62,211 nt of DNA, from NCBI GenBank assembly GCA_038234785.1, contig JBBQTC010000012.1, positions 1 through 62,211 on the forward strand. The letters are read 5' to 3'. The notes beneath the pieces are model-generated. The model was not told the origin of the DNA. It made no database searches and worked only from the letters and a program-made list of their open reading frames with translations. This document shows, piece by piece, positions 48,721 to 56,790 of this stretch. A program made the translations under genes and the position numbers. Within the stretch, counting starts at the first letter, position 1; the number at the start of each line of letters is the position of its first letter. Source of the DNA: UBA668 sp038234785. Lineage in GTDB: Bacteria > Actinomycetota > Acidimicrobiia > Acidimicrobiales > Ilumatobacteraceae.

Positions 48721-50384
48721 TGCTCGGCCAACCGCACTGGTTCGGACCGTCGCGCTCCACCCATGGATTCGTGCATTGGCCGACCGGTGCCCGGCGCGCG
48801 GGAGTGGTGCTGTGCCCGCCGGCCGGATATGAAGCCGTGTCGGCGTACCCGACGTTTCGGATCCTTGCGGATCGCCTCAGCGACCTGGGCCTGGTGGTCG
48901 CCCGCATCTCAGTGCCGTCCACCGGCAACTCGTTCTCCAGCGATGAAAGTGATGTCGTGAGCCAATGGCGGCGTTGCATCAGCGACGCCGTCGAGGAGCT
49001 CCGGAGCTGGGGCATCGACGACGTCGCCGTGGTGGGCCTACGTCTCTCTGCCAGCGTCGCCGCCGACGCCTCGTTCGCCCCCGCCGCGCTCGTGCTGTGG
49101 GATCCAGTGGTCACCGGGCGCAGATACGTGCGCGCGATGCGACTGCTCGCTGCGGATGCTCCCGGGGGCGATGCCGAGGACGGCAGCGTCCACCTCGCGG
49201 GGGTCGAGTTCGACCGCGAAGCGCTGGCTGCGATCTCCGGTGTCCGGCTCGACGTGGCCGCCGCCGTACCGACGCTGGTGATTCAGCGAACCGAACCGAG
49301 TCTCGAGCCGGTGATCGACGATCCCGCCGACGGCGTCGTCGTGGTGGAGCGCCTCACTGGCACCACCGGATTGCTGGACACCGATGCCGAACTGGCGGTG
49401 GTTCCGCACGCGATCGTGGGGCGCATCGTCAGTTGGCTGACGGCTCAATTGCCCGACGAAGCGCTCGATCGCGGCCGGCCGACGTTCGAGACGACAGGCA
49501 TCCAGTCCGATCCCGACGGCCGCGACCGACGGCACGAGGCCATACGTCTCGGTGAGCACGGGATCTTCACGGTCACGACGACCGCGCAGGATGTGCGCCC
49601 GACCGGGGGAGCGGTGATCTTCCTCAACAACGGGGCTGCACCGAACGTCGGCCCCGGTGGCGCGTGGCTCCATTGGGCCGCCGACCTTGCAGGTGACGGC
49701 CACCGCGCCGTTCGGGTCGACCTCGATGGACTCGGCGACAGCCCGTCACGCCGACCCGGTCATCGTGAGGGGTCCTACCCAGTTGGTGCTGCCGACGACG
49801 TGCGAGAAGTGGTCGACCACCTCATGACGCACGGAGTCGAGCGGGTGGCCGTCGTCGGGTTGTGCAGTGGTGCGCTGCTCGCATTCGACGCCGCACTGCA
49901 GACTCCGCAGATCGACCACGTCGTCTCCATCAACGCGCGTTTCGACAAGCCCCATCACGACGACGTCCACCGTTCGGCGCGCGCCGGCGCACAGACGAAT
50001 CGGCTGCTCGCCATCCCGCTGTCCAAGACGCCATTGTTGGCGATGGTCAATCGGATACCGGCGCCGATCTGGCGTGTGCTCGACATGGTTCGACTCGTAC
50101 CGCTGCCGACACGGGCGATCGAACGAGTCGTGGCCGGCGGGACGCGGGTCACGTTGCTGTTCGGCCCCGACGAATGGGGGCTCCGGGCGCTGAGGGCACG
50201 GGCCCCCAAGCGTTTGGCCCGTCTCGAGGCTTCACCGCTCGTGACGCTCGAGGTCGTCCCAGAACTGGACCACAGCATGTTCGCGCCGCTCGGACGCGAC
50301 CTCATGGAAGACCGGATCCGCGCCCTTTTCGGCACACTGGGCGGGTCGGCTCCGCCTGTTGACACACATCGACCATCCCCCTGA
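48720..50384 (+). CDS. tandem alpha/beta-hydrolase, exosortase-associated type
   Basis: 554 residues in two hydrolase-like halves. The first (about 1-245) has GLRLSA at 106-111 where a GxSxG elbow is expected, with Arg108 at the nucleophile position; this matches the GLRLGA pattern of exosortase-associated hydrolase 2. The second (about 265-540) has GLCSG at 380-384 with Cys382 as nucleophile, the GLCD/S pattern of hydrolase 1, followed by an acidic GPDEWG and a terminal ELDHSMFA His. A fusion of the two usually separate proteins is inferred. Function is unknown; transfer or thioester hydrolysis fits the neighbours. Confidence 0.8.
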   Translation: MLGQPHWFGPSRSTHGFVHWPTGARRAGVVLCPPAGYEAVSAYPTFRILADRLSDLGLVVARISVPSTGNSFSSDESDVVSQWRRCISDAVEELRSWGIDDVAVVGLRLSASVAADASFAPAALVLWDPVVTGRRYVRAMRLLAADAPGGDAEDGSVHLAGVEFDREALAAISGVRLDVAAAVPTLVIQRTEPSLEPVIDDPADGVVVVERLTGTTGLLDTDAELAVVPHAIVGRIVSWLTAQLPDEALDRGRPTFETTGIQSDPDGRDRRHEAIRLGEHGIFTVTTTAQDVRPTGGAVIFLNNGAAPNVGPGGAWLHWAADLAGDGHRAVRVDLDGLGDSPSRRPGHREGSYPVGAADDVREVVDHLMTHGVERVAVVGLCSGALLAFDAALQTPQIDHVVSINARFDKPHHDDVHRSARAGAQTNRLLAIPLSKTPLLAMVNRIPAPIWRVLDMVRLVPLPTRAIERVVAGGTRVTLLFGPDEWGLRALRARAPKRLARLEASPLVTLEVVPELDHSMFAPLGRDLMEDRIRALFGTLGGSAPPVDTHRPSP

Positions 50385-50398
50385 TCTCTGGAGCACAC

Positions 50399-51679
50399 AT
50401 GTCACCCCCTTCTCCCACCAAGAGCCCCGAGCGAGTCGCCATCATCGGGCTCGGCTACGTCGGCCTCCCCATCGCGCTGCGCACGGTGCAGGCCGGCTAC
50501 GACGTCGTCGGCGTCGAGGTCGACCCGCGCCGACACGACATGCTGGTGGCCGGGGAGAGCTATGTCGAGGACGTGTCGGATGCCGCGCTGGCCGAGGCGG
50601 CCGCCACCGGTCGGTTCTCGGTGGTCGGCTCGATCCCGGCCATCGATCACTTCGACATCGCAGTCATCGCCGTTCCCACACCGCTGCGCGAGAGCGTTCC
50701 CGACCTCACCTATGTGCGTGAGGCCGCAGCGTCGCTCGGCAAGGTGATGCGTGAAGGGAACTGCGTGGTCCTCGAGTCCACCACCTACCCGGGTACCACC
50801 GAGGATCTGCTCGTGCCGGTGCTGGCCGAGGCGTCGGGCCTTCGCGCCGGAGAGCAGTTCTCCGCTGGGTTCAGCCCGGAACGGATCGACCCGGGCAACC
50901 AGCAGTGGACGCTCGTGTCGACTCCGAAGATCGTCTCCGGCATCGACACCCGATCGTCGCAACGCATCGCCGACTTCTACTCGTCGATCGTGGATCGTGT
51001 GGTGCCGGTCTCCGACCCGAAGGTCGCGGAGATGGCCAAGCTGTTGGAGAACACCTATCGACACGTCAACATCGCGCTCATCAACGAGTTGGCGATCTTC
51101 GCCTATGACCTGGGCATCGACATCTGGGAAGTGGTCGACGCCGCAGCGACGAAGCCGTTCGGGTTCCAGCGCTTCACCCCTGGACCTGGTGTGGGCGGCC
51201 ACTGTCTGCCGATCGACCCCAGCTACCTGTCGTGGCAGGTGCGACGCCAGTTGGGCCACGCCTTCCGATTCGTCGAGCTGGCCAACGACGTGAACGAGCA
51301 CATGCCCGACTACGTCCTTCGACGAGTGCAGTTGGAGCTGAACGACCTGGGACGTTCGGTGAAGGGCGCTCGGCTCTTGATCATCGGGATGGCCTACAAG
51401 AAGAACTCGAGCGACGCGAGGGAGTCGCCGGCGGTTCGTGTCGTCGAACTGCTGTCCGAGCTCGGCGCCGACCTGCACATCGTCGACCCGCTCGTACCGG
51501 CACACATGACGGCCGGTGGGACGCGGGTCGAGTTGACCCGTGATGAGATCGAAGGCGCAGATCTCGTTGTCGTCCTCACCGATCACGATGACCTCGACTG
51601 GGATCTCATCCTCGACAGTTCGACGCCCATCTTCGACACCCGGAATCGACTGAAGGGCGATCATGTCCACCGACTCTGA
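50399..51679 (+). CDS. wecC: UDP-N-acetyl-D-mannosamine dehydrogenase-like nucleotide-sugar dehydrogenase
   Basis: 426 residues. NAD-binding IGLGYVGLPIALRT near the N-terminus, LLENTYRHVNIALINE in the middle, and the catalytic GVGGHCLPIDPSYL with its active-site Cys identify a UDP-sugar 6-dehydrogenase. With WecB and WecG nearby, the probable reaction is UDP-ManNAc to UDP-ManNAcA; UDP-GlcNAc dehydrogenase is the alternative. The ATG at 50399 follows a CTGGAG Shine-Dalgarno, and the 3' end overlaps the next gene by 17 bases. Confidence 0.9.
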   Translation: MSPPSPTKSPERVAIIGLGYVGLPIALRTVQAGYDVVGVEVDPRRHDMLVAGESYVEDVSDAALAEAAATGRFSVVGSIPAIDHFDIAVIAVPTPLRESVPDLTYVREAAASLGKVMREGNCVVLESTTYPGTTEDLLVPVLAEASGLRAGEQFSAGFSPERIDPGNQQWTLVSTPKIVSGIDTRSSQRIADFYSSIVDRVVPVSDPKVAEMAKLLENTYRHVNIALINELAIFAYDLGIDIWEVVDAAATKPFGFQRFTPGPGVGGHCLPIDPSYLSWQVRRQLGHAFRFVELANDVNEHMPDYVLRRVQLELNDLGRSVKGARLLIIGMAYKKNSSDARESPAVRVVELLSELGADLHIVDPLVPAHMTAGGTRVELTRDEIEGADLVVVLTDHDDLDWDLILDSSTPIFDTRNRLKGDHVHRL

Positions 51680-52778
51680 ACAGCACGGCATGAAGTCAGA
51701 ACTCGTGCTCGGCGACATTCCTGCGCTGATCCGCTTCTCGGCCGATGTCACCGAGACCCTTCGGCTCGACGACGGGATCTATTGCTTCGATCGCGAGTGG
51801 GCCGACGGCGTCAATCGTGGGCGCTCGTTGCGCTACACACTCATGGTCGCGCTCGGATTCGAGCGCGCGGCGCGAGCCGGCTACTACCTTCCCCGGTCGG
51901 CGAGCGAACTCGTGGATCTCGTGATGGCCTCCGCCGCAGAGCTGACGCCGGGCGATCGCGGTCTGGCGTTGTGGGTGCTCTCTCGGCTCGGTGACGGTCG
52001 CGCCGCCGACCTCGCCCGCGAGCTCGGGGGAGTGCCCGACGACGTCCTGCAGCCGCTGGAAGGCATGGAGATCGCCTGGCTCGTGATCGGGGCGGCTGCA
52101 GCGCTCGAGGCGGGGGTCGCGGAACCCGCACTGCTCGACAGGTACGTGGCCGTGCTGCGGTCGCGCAAGGCCGGCAAGGGGCCGTTGTTCGGACACCTCG
52201 GTGCCGGACGCCGGGCGATGCTGCCGAACTTCGCCACGCAGATCTACAGCGTGCTCGCCTTGGCGGACACGGCACGAGTCACCAACGACGCGACCGCCCT
52301 CGACGATGCTCGCCGCCTGGCCGACCTGCTGGTCGAGCTCCGGCGCGACGACGCCGGGTGGCCGTGGCTGTTCCACGCCGAACGGAGCTGTGTCGTGGAG
52401 CCGTACCAGGTGTACTCGGTGCATCAGGACGCGATGGCCCCGATGGCGTTCTTCTCCCTGGCCGAGGCCACCGGTGACGACCGCTACGCGCGCGCCGGTG
52501 CGGAGGGCCTGCCGTGGTGCTACGGCCAGAACGAACTCGGCTTCCCGTTCTACGACGTCTCCGGGCACTTCGCCCATCGAGCGATCCGCCGTGCCGGATG
52601 GGCGGACCGTACCGCTCTGTGGACCAACACCGCGGCCGCGCTGGCGGGCACGACCCGTCGCGTCGACCTGGGCAAGCCGATGCTGAACTCCACCTGCCGT
52701 CCCTATCACCTCGGCTGGATCCTCGAGGCCTGGGCCGGGCGCGAGCACCATGTCGATCTGATCGGTGCGTCGTCGTGA
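51663..52778 (+). CDS. alpha/alpha-toroid-like protein of unknown function
   Basis: 371 residues, no known catalytic motif. Repeated helical segments (about 45-330), with conserved-looking Trp, Gly and Tyr (GWPWLFHAE, EPYQVYSVHQDAM), suggest an (alpha/alpha)n barrel like those of polysaccharide lyases, epimerases or GH-like proteins. No signal peptide. Its place between the wecC and wecG genes suggests it modifies a nucleotide sugar or lipid-linked intermediate. It overlaps wecC by 17 bases and wecG by four, so it is an integral part of the operon. Confidence 0.75.
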   Translation: MSTDSEQHGMKSELVLGDIPALIRFSADVTETLRLDDGIYCFDREWADGVNRGRSLRYTLMVALGFERAARAGYYLPRSASELVDLVMASAAELTPGDRGLALWVLSRLGDGRAADLARELGGVPDDVLQPLEGMEIAWLVIGAAAALEAGVAEPALLDRYVAVLRSRKAGKGPLFGHLGAGRRAMLPNFATQIYSVLALADTARVTNDATALDDARRLADLLVELRRDDAGWPWLFHAERSCVVEPYQVYSVHQDAMAPMAFFSLAEATGDDRYARAGAEGLPWCYGQNELGFPFYDVSGHFAHRAIRRAGWADRTALWTNTAAALAGTTRRVDLGKPMLNSTCRPYHLGWILEAWAGREHHVDLIGASS

Positions 52779-53518
52779 GCTCGGCCGGGGTCCGTCGCCA
52801 CCTGTTCGGCGTCGATGTCGACGCATTGACGATGGACGAGACCGTCGCGCGGATCATGGAACTCGTCGCCGCCGGTGTGCCGGTTCAGCACGTCGTGTTG
52901 AACGCGTCGAAGGTCGTGCTGATGTCGAAGGACGACCGCCTGCGAGATGTCATCGCGGCCTGTCCCATCGTCAACGCCGACGGTCAGTCCGTCGTGGTGG
53001 CCAGCCGTCTCCTGCGTCAACCGCTGCCCGAGCGCGTGGCGGGGATCGACTTGTTCACCGAACTGGTGCAGCAGGCCGCCGCCGACGGCCGCAGTGTGTA
53101 CTTCCTCGGTGCCCGCGACGAGATCCTCGACGAGATGGTGCGGAGGTTCCAGGCCTCCTATCCGGCGCTGCGGATCGCAGGGGCACGAAACGGCTACTGG
53201 GAGTCCGACGACGAGGTGGTCGCCACCGTGCGCGATGCACGTCCCGACCTGCTGTTCCTGGCCATCCCGAGTCCTCGCAAGGAGTTCTGGTTGGCCGAGC
53301 ACATGCGGGCGATGGAGGTGCCGTTCGCGATGGGCGTCGGCGGATCGTTCGACGTGGTCGCCGGCAAGGTGAAGCGGGCCCCGGTGTGGGTCCAACGGAT
53401 CGGCTGCGAGTGGGTCTATCGCCTCGTTCAGGAACCGCGACGCATGTGGAAGCGATACCTCGTGGGCAACACCTCGTTCATGTGGCTCACGGCGAAAGAG
53501 ATGTGGAGAACACGATGA
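52775..53518 (+). CDS. wecG: WecG/TagA/CpsF-family glycosyltransferase
   Basis: 247 residues. The family landmarks are HVVLNASKVVLMSK near the N-terminus, NADGQSVVVASRLL, YFLGARDEILDEM and PDLLFLAIPSPRKEFW with MGVGGSFDVVAGK. Members transfer ManNAcA (WecG) or ManNAc (TagA) from UDP to a lipid-linked acceptor. Given the WecB and WecC homologues on either side, ManNAcA is the likely donor sugar. GTG start overlapping the upstream stop; four-base overlap with wecB. Confidence 0.88.
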   Translation: MSSAGVRRHLFGVDVDALTMDETVARIMELVAAGVPVQHVVLNASKVVLMSKDDRLRDVIAACPIVNADGQSVVVASRLLRQPLPERVAGIDLFTELVQQAAADGRSVYFLGARDEILDEMVRRFQASYPALRIAGARNGYWESDDEVVATVRDARPDLLFLAIPSPRKEFWLAEHMRAMEVPFAMGVGGSFDVVAGKVKRAPVWVQRIGCEWVYRLVQEPRRMWKRYLVGNTSFMWLTAKEMWRTR

Positions 53519-54657
53519 CTCGGATCGCAGTCGTGGCCGGTGCCCGGCCCAACTTCATGAAGGTGGCACCGATCCTGCGTGCCTGCACCGCACGCGGCGT
53601 GGAAGCCTTGCTCGTCCACACCGGCCAGCACTACGACAGCACGATGTCCGGCAGTTTCTTCGACGTACTCGGGCTGCCGGACGCCGCCGTCAACTTCGGG
53701 GTCGGCTCGGGAACGCACGCCGTGCAGGCGGCGGCCGTGATGTCGGCGTTCGAGAACTGGCTCGGGACCGTCGATGTGGACGCAGTCGTCGTCGTCGGCG
53801 ACGTGAATTCCACGATGGCGTGCACGATCGTCGCCGCGAAGCTCGGCATTCCGGTGGCCCACGTCGAGGCCGGGCTCCGTTCGTTTGATCGGACGATGCC
53901 CGAGGAGGTCAATCGGGCGGTCACCGACGCGCTGGCGACCTGGCTGTTCGCAACCTCTGCCGACGCGGTGGCCAACCTCGCAGCAGAGGGCGCCGATCCG
54001 TCGCGGGTGTTCCTCGTCGGCAACGTGATGGCCGACAGCCTGTTCCACTCGATCGCCAGAGCTCGCGACCGACGACCATGGGAAGCGCTCGGCCTCCCGC
54101 CCGCGTTCGGTCTCATGACGCTGCACCGGCCGGCACTCGTCGACGATCCCGAACGACTCGCCACGGTCGTCGACACCCTCCGTTCCTTGTCGGCCGGCAC
54201 ACCGTTCGTCTTCCCCATTCATCCGCGCACCCGGGCCAACGTGGAGCGATCCGGGCTCGATCTCACCGGGTTCATCCTGATCGATCCGCTCGACTACCTC
54301 GACTTTCTGGCAATGCAGGAGCGCGCTTCGGTGGTCGTGACGGACTCCGGCGGGGTGCAGGAGGAGACCAGTCTGCTGGGCACGTGGTGTGTGACCGTCC
54401 GTGAGAACACCGAGCGACCGGTCACTGTCACCTTGGGCACCAACACCCTGGTCGGGTTCGACATGCCACGTTTGCAGGCGGCGGTGCACACTGCGCTGAC
54501 GGGGCCGGCCGCCGTACCGGCGAGCATCCCGATGTGGGACGGCCAGGCCGCTGATCGCATCGTGGAAGTGATCGAGCGCGGCACTCCCGCGATCTCGTGG
54601 ATTCCGCCGATACTGTCCTCGACGGGCGGCAACGAACTCGACGAGATGTTTGCTTGA
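53515..54657 (+). CDS. wecB: UDP-N-acetylglucosamine 2-epimerase (non-hydrolysing)
   Basis: 380 residues. N-terminal VVAGARPNFMKVAP (usual GTRPEAIKMAP), HTGQHYDSTMSG, GDVNSTMA, HVEAGLRSFDRTMPEEVNR and a C-terminal TDSGGVQEE motif identify WecB/MnaA-type epimerases, which interconvert UDP-GlcNAc and UDP-ManNAc. It supplies the substrate for the WecC-like dehydrogenase encoded two genes upstream. It starts within the wecG stop (ATGA). Confidence 0.93.
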   Translation: MTRIAVVAGARPNFMKVAPILRACTARGVEALLVHTGQHYDSTMSGSFFDVLGLPDAAVNFGVGSGTHAVQAAAVMSAFENWLGTVDVDAVVVVGDVNSTMACTIVAAKLGIPVAHVEAGLRSFDRTMPEEVNRAVTDALATWLFATSADAVANLAAEGADPSRVFLVGNVMADSLFHSIARARDRRPWEALGLPPAFGLMTLHRPALVDDPERLATVVDTLRSLSAGTPFVFPIHPRTRANVERSGLDLTGFILIDPLDYLDFLAMQERASVVVTDSGGVQEETSLLGTWCVTVRENTERPVTVTLGTNTLVGFDMPRLQAAVHTALTGPAAVPASIPMWDGQAADRIVEVIERGTPAISWIPPILSSTGGNELDEMFA

Positions 54658-54668
54658 GAGAACGCATC

Positions 54669-55613
54669 ATGGAAGTGACCGACCAACTGGACACGAGCAC
54701 CGCCGGCATCGGTGTACTCGTGGTCACCTACAACAGCGCTGATCACATCGACGAACTCGCCGTTTCCCTTCCGGCAGCGCTCGACGGCGTGTCGGCCCGC
54801 GTCGTTGCGGTCGACAACGATTCGAGCGACGACACCGTCGCCCGGTTGCGACACCACGGCATCGAGGTGATCGAGATGGGCCGAAACGCGGGCTACTCCG
54901 CAGCGATCAACGCCGGCATCGCGGCGATGCCGGAGGTGCGTGCGGTGCTCCTGCTGAACCCCGACATCGTCATCGGCCCCGGCGCCGTACCCCGGATGCT
55001 CGACGTGCTGGCCGACGAGCGTGTCGGGATCGTCGTCCCCCAGACCAGAAACCTCGATGGAACGCTGGCGCACAATCAACGGCGCGACCCCACGCTGCTG
55101 CGGGCGTTCGGGCCCGCCTTGATCGGTGGCGATCAGGCGGTTCGCTTTCCACGACTCTCCGAGGAGGTCGCCGACGCTGCGACGTACCTGCGCCCGCGCG
55201 ACATCGACTGGGGAGTCGGTGCGGTGATGCTCATCAGCCGCGACTGCATCGACCGAGTCGGCGGGTGGGACGAGACCTACTTCCTCTACTCGGAGGAGAC
55301 CGACTACTGCCAACGCGCTCGGCGCGTCGGTTTCCGGGTGCGCTACGAGCCGTCGGCGATCGCAATGCACGAGGGTGGGGGAGGTGTGCATCAGCCGCGC
55401 TTGCGGAGCATGATGATCGTCAACAAGGTCCGGCTCTATCGGCGCCAGCATTCTGCGGTCGCTGGATCCCTGTTCATGTTCGCCCACCTGATCAACGAGG
55501 TGAGTCGTGGCCTGATGGGCAACACTGCCGCCCGCGCCGCTGCCCACGCGTTGCTGGTGCCGTCCCGCCGACCTCCGGAGATCCTTTGTTCCGATTCGTT
55601 CTTGCCGCGCTAG
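54669..55613 (+). CDS. family 2 glycosyltransferase (GT2)
   Basis: 314 residues. A GT-A fold is indicated by VLVVTYNSADHIDEL, the nucleotide site VDNDSSDDT, the metal-binding NPDIVI and the acceptor-side EETDYCQRARRVG. Rhamnosyltransferase-like members of GT2 look similar, but the sugar is unknown. The start at 54669 (ATG) is preceded by GAGAG; a TTG at 54654 would add 5 residues. It overlaps the next glycosyltransferase gene by 28 bases. Confidence 0.85.
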   Translation: MEVTDQLDTSTAGIGVLVVTYNSADHIDELAVSLPAALDGVSARVVAVDNDSSDDTVARLRHHGIEVIEMGRNAGYSAAINAGIAAMPEVRAVLLLNPDIVIGPGAVPRMLDVLADERVGIVVPQTRNLDGTLAHNQRRDPTLLRAFGPALIGGDQAVRFPRLSEEVADAATYLRPRDIDWGVGAVMLISRDCIDRVGGWDETYFLYSEETDYCQRARRVGFRVRYEPSAIAMHEGGGGVHQPRLRSMMIVNKVRLYRRQHSAVAGSLFMFAHLINEVSRGLMGNTAARAAAHALLVPSRRPPEILCSDSFLPR

Positions 55614-56767
55614 CGGTCGTCGTCCTGCTGCCGGGACTCATCACTGCCCTCCACCTGGGTCTGATGACGCTCGCGTCGTGGTTCTACCGCGCTCCATCCC
55701 TGGCCGGCGACGTGCCGCCGGTGCGGTTTCTCGTCGTCATCCCCGCCTACAACGAAGAACTGCTCCTCGGGGGCACGCTCGAGGCGATCAACGCCGCCAA
55801 GCGGGACCGCGATGGGGTGATGGTGGTCGATGACCGCAGCGTGGATCGCACGAGCGAGATCGCGGCGTCGTACGGCGCGACCGTCCTGCGGCGCGAGCCC
55901 GGTGAGGAGCCTGGCCGCGCCGCTGCCCGCCAAGCCGCGATTCACCGCTCCGCCACGATGGAATGGGACGCGATGGTGATGGTCGACGCCGATTCGATCG
56001 TCGAGCCCGGATTCTTCGACGAATGCGAGCGGCTCCTCGGTGGCGGCGCCGTCGCGTTGCAGGCCCGAAGTGAGGCAGCTCGAGGCAAGCGACTCGTCGA
56101 TCAGGCAGCGCTGGCGTCGTTCGCCATTCAGGGCGTGACGCTGCCCCGAGGGCGCGAGGTGCTCGGAGCGCCGGTGCGATTGCGCGGTACGGGGATGGTG
56201 CTTCGGCGCGACGTGCTGGAACGACTCGACTTCCGGGCGAAGGCCTCCGAAGACCTCCAGGTCTCACTCGATCTGGTGCAGGAGGGTGTGCGTACACGGC
56301 ACGCCGAGCGCGCACGCATGCGTTCGGCCAACGCGGACTCGTGGAAGATCGCCTCCACCCAGAAGCAGCGCTACGAGGCCGGCCGCATGGCGGCAGCGCG
56401 CGAGTTCGTGCCCAAGCTGCTCCGATGCCGCAGCTGGGCCGGAATCGAGGCCGCATGGTTCCTCGTGTCGCCGCCGTTCGCCTCGGCCGCCGGATTCGTA
56501 CTGATCGGTACGCTGCTGGCGCTGGTGGCAGGAGCGACGCCGGTGATGTGGGTGGGGGTCGGCGCAGCCGGTCTGCTCGGCTTCGCCTTCTTCTCCGCAG
56601 CCATCCAGGCGCGGGTCGGCTGGAGGGTGCTGGCGGCGCTCGCCGTGGCCCCGTTCTTCATCGCCTGGAAGTTGTTCGTGCAACTCAAGGCGGCCGTCGG
56701 TCTGCGCGGCGGCCTCAAGGAGTTCGGCGCCACGGAGCGCAAGCCCTCGGCATCGGACGGCGACTGA
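55586..56767 (+). CDS. membrane GT2 glycosyltransferase (cellulose-synthase-like)
   Basis: 393 residues. An N-terminal membrane helix (about 3-28), a cytosolic GT-A domain (VVIPAYNEELLLGGT, VVDDRSVDRTSE, DADSIVEPGF, and a Glu-Asp-rich KASEDLQVSLDL) and three C-terminal helices (about 285-370). The QxxRW motif of processive synthases is replaced by QKQRYEAGRM, so processivity is uncertain. TTG start at 55586 with a good GGAG Shine-Dalgarno 10 bases before; it lies inside the previous gene. Last gene of the plus operon. Confidence 0.85.
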   Translation: MFRFVLAALAVVVLLPGLITALHLGLMTLASWFYRAPSLAGDVPPVRFLVVIPAYNEELLLGGTLEAINAAKRDRDGVMVVDDRSVDRTSEIAASYGATVLRREPGEEPGRAAARQAAIHRSATMEWDAMVMVDADSIVEPGFFDECERLLGGGAVALQARSEAARGKRLVDQAALASFAIQGVTLPRGREVLGAPVRLRGTGMVLRRDVLERLDFRAKASEDLQVSLDLVQEGVRTRHAERARMRSANADSWKIASTQKQRYEAGRMAAAREFVPKLLRCRSWAGIEAAWFLVSPPFASAAGFVLIGTLLALVAGATPVMWVGVGAAGLLGFAFFSAAIQARVGWRVLAALAVAPFFIAWKLFVQLKAAVGLRGGLKEFGATERKPSASDGD

Positions 56768-56768
56768 C

Positions 56769-56789
56769 CTCGCCACCCCGAGTGGCGAG
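56769..56789. terminator. bidirectional terminator between convergent operons
   Basis: CTCGCCAC-CCCGA-GTGGCGAG is a perfect 8-bp stem with a 5-base loop in the 23-base gap between the plus-strand GT2 gene and the minus-strand wzx gene. Neither strand has a T-tract. Confidence 0.6.
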
Positions 56790-56790
56790 C

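Noticed and set aside
48720..50384. A complete exosortase/PEP-CTERM system
   Set aside because: Only the hydrolase-type protein is present; no exosortase membrane protein or PEP-CTERM sorting signal was seen in the window.
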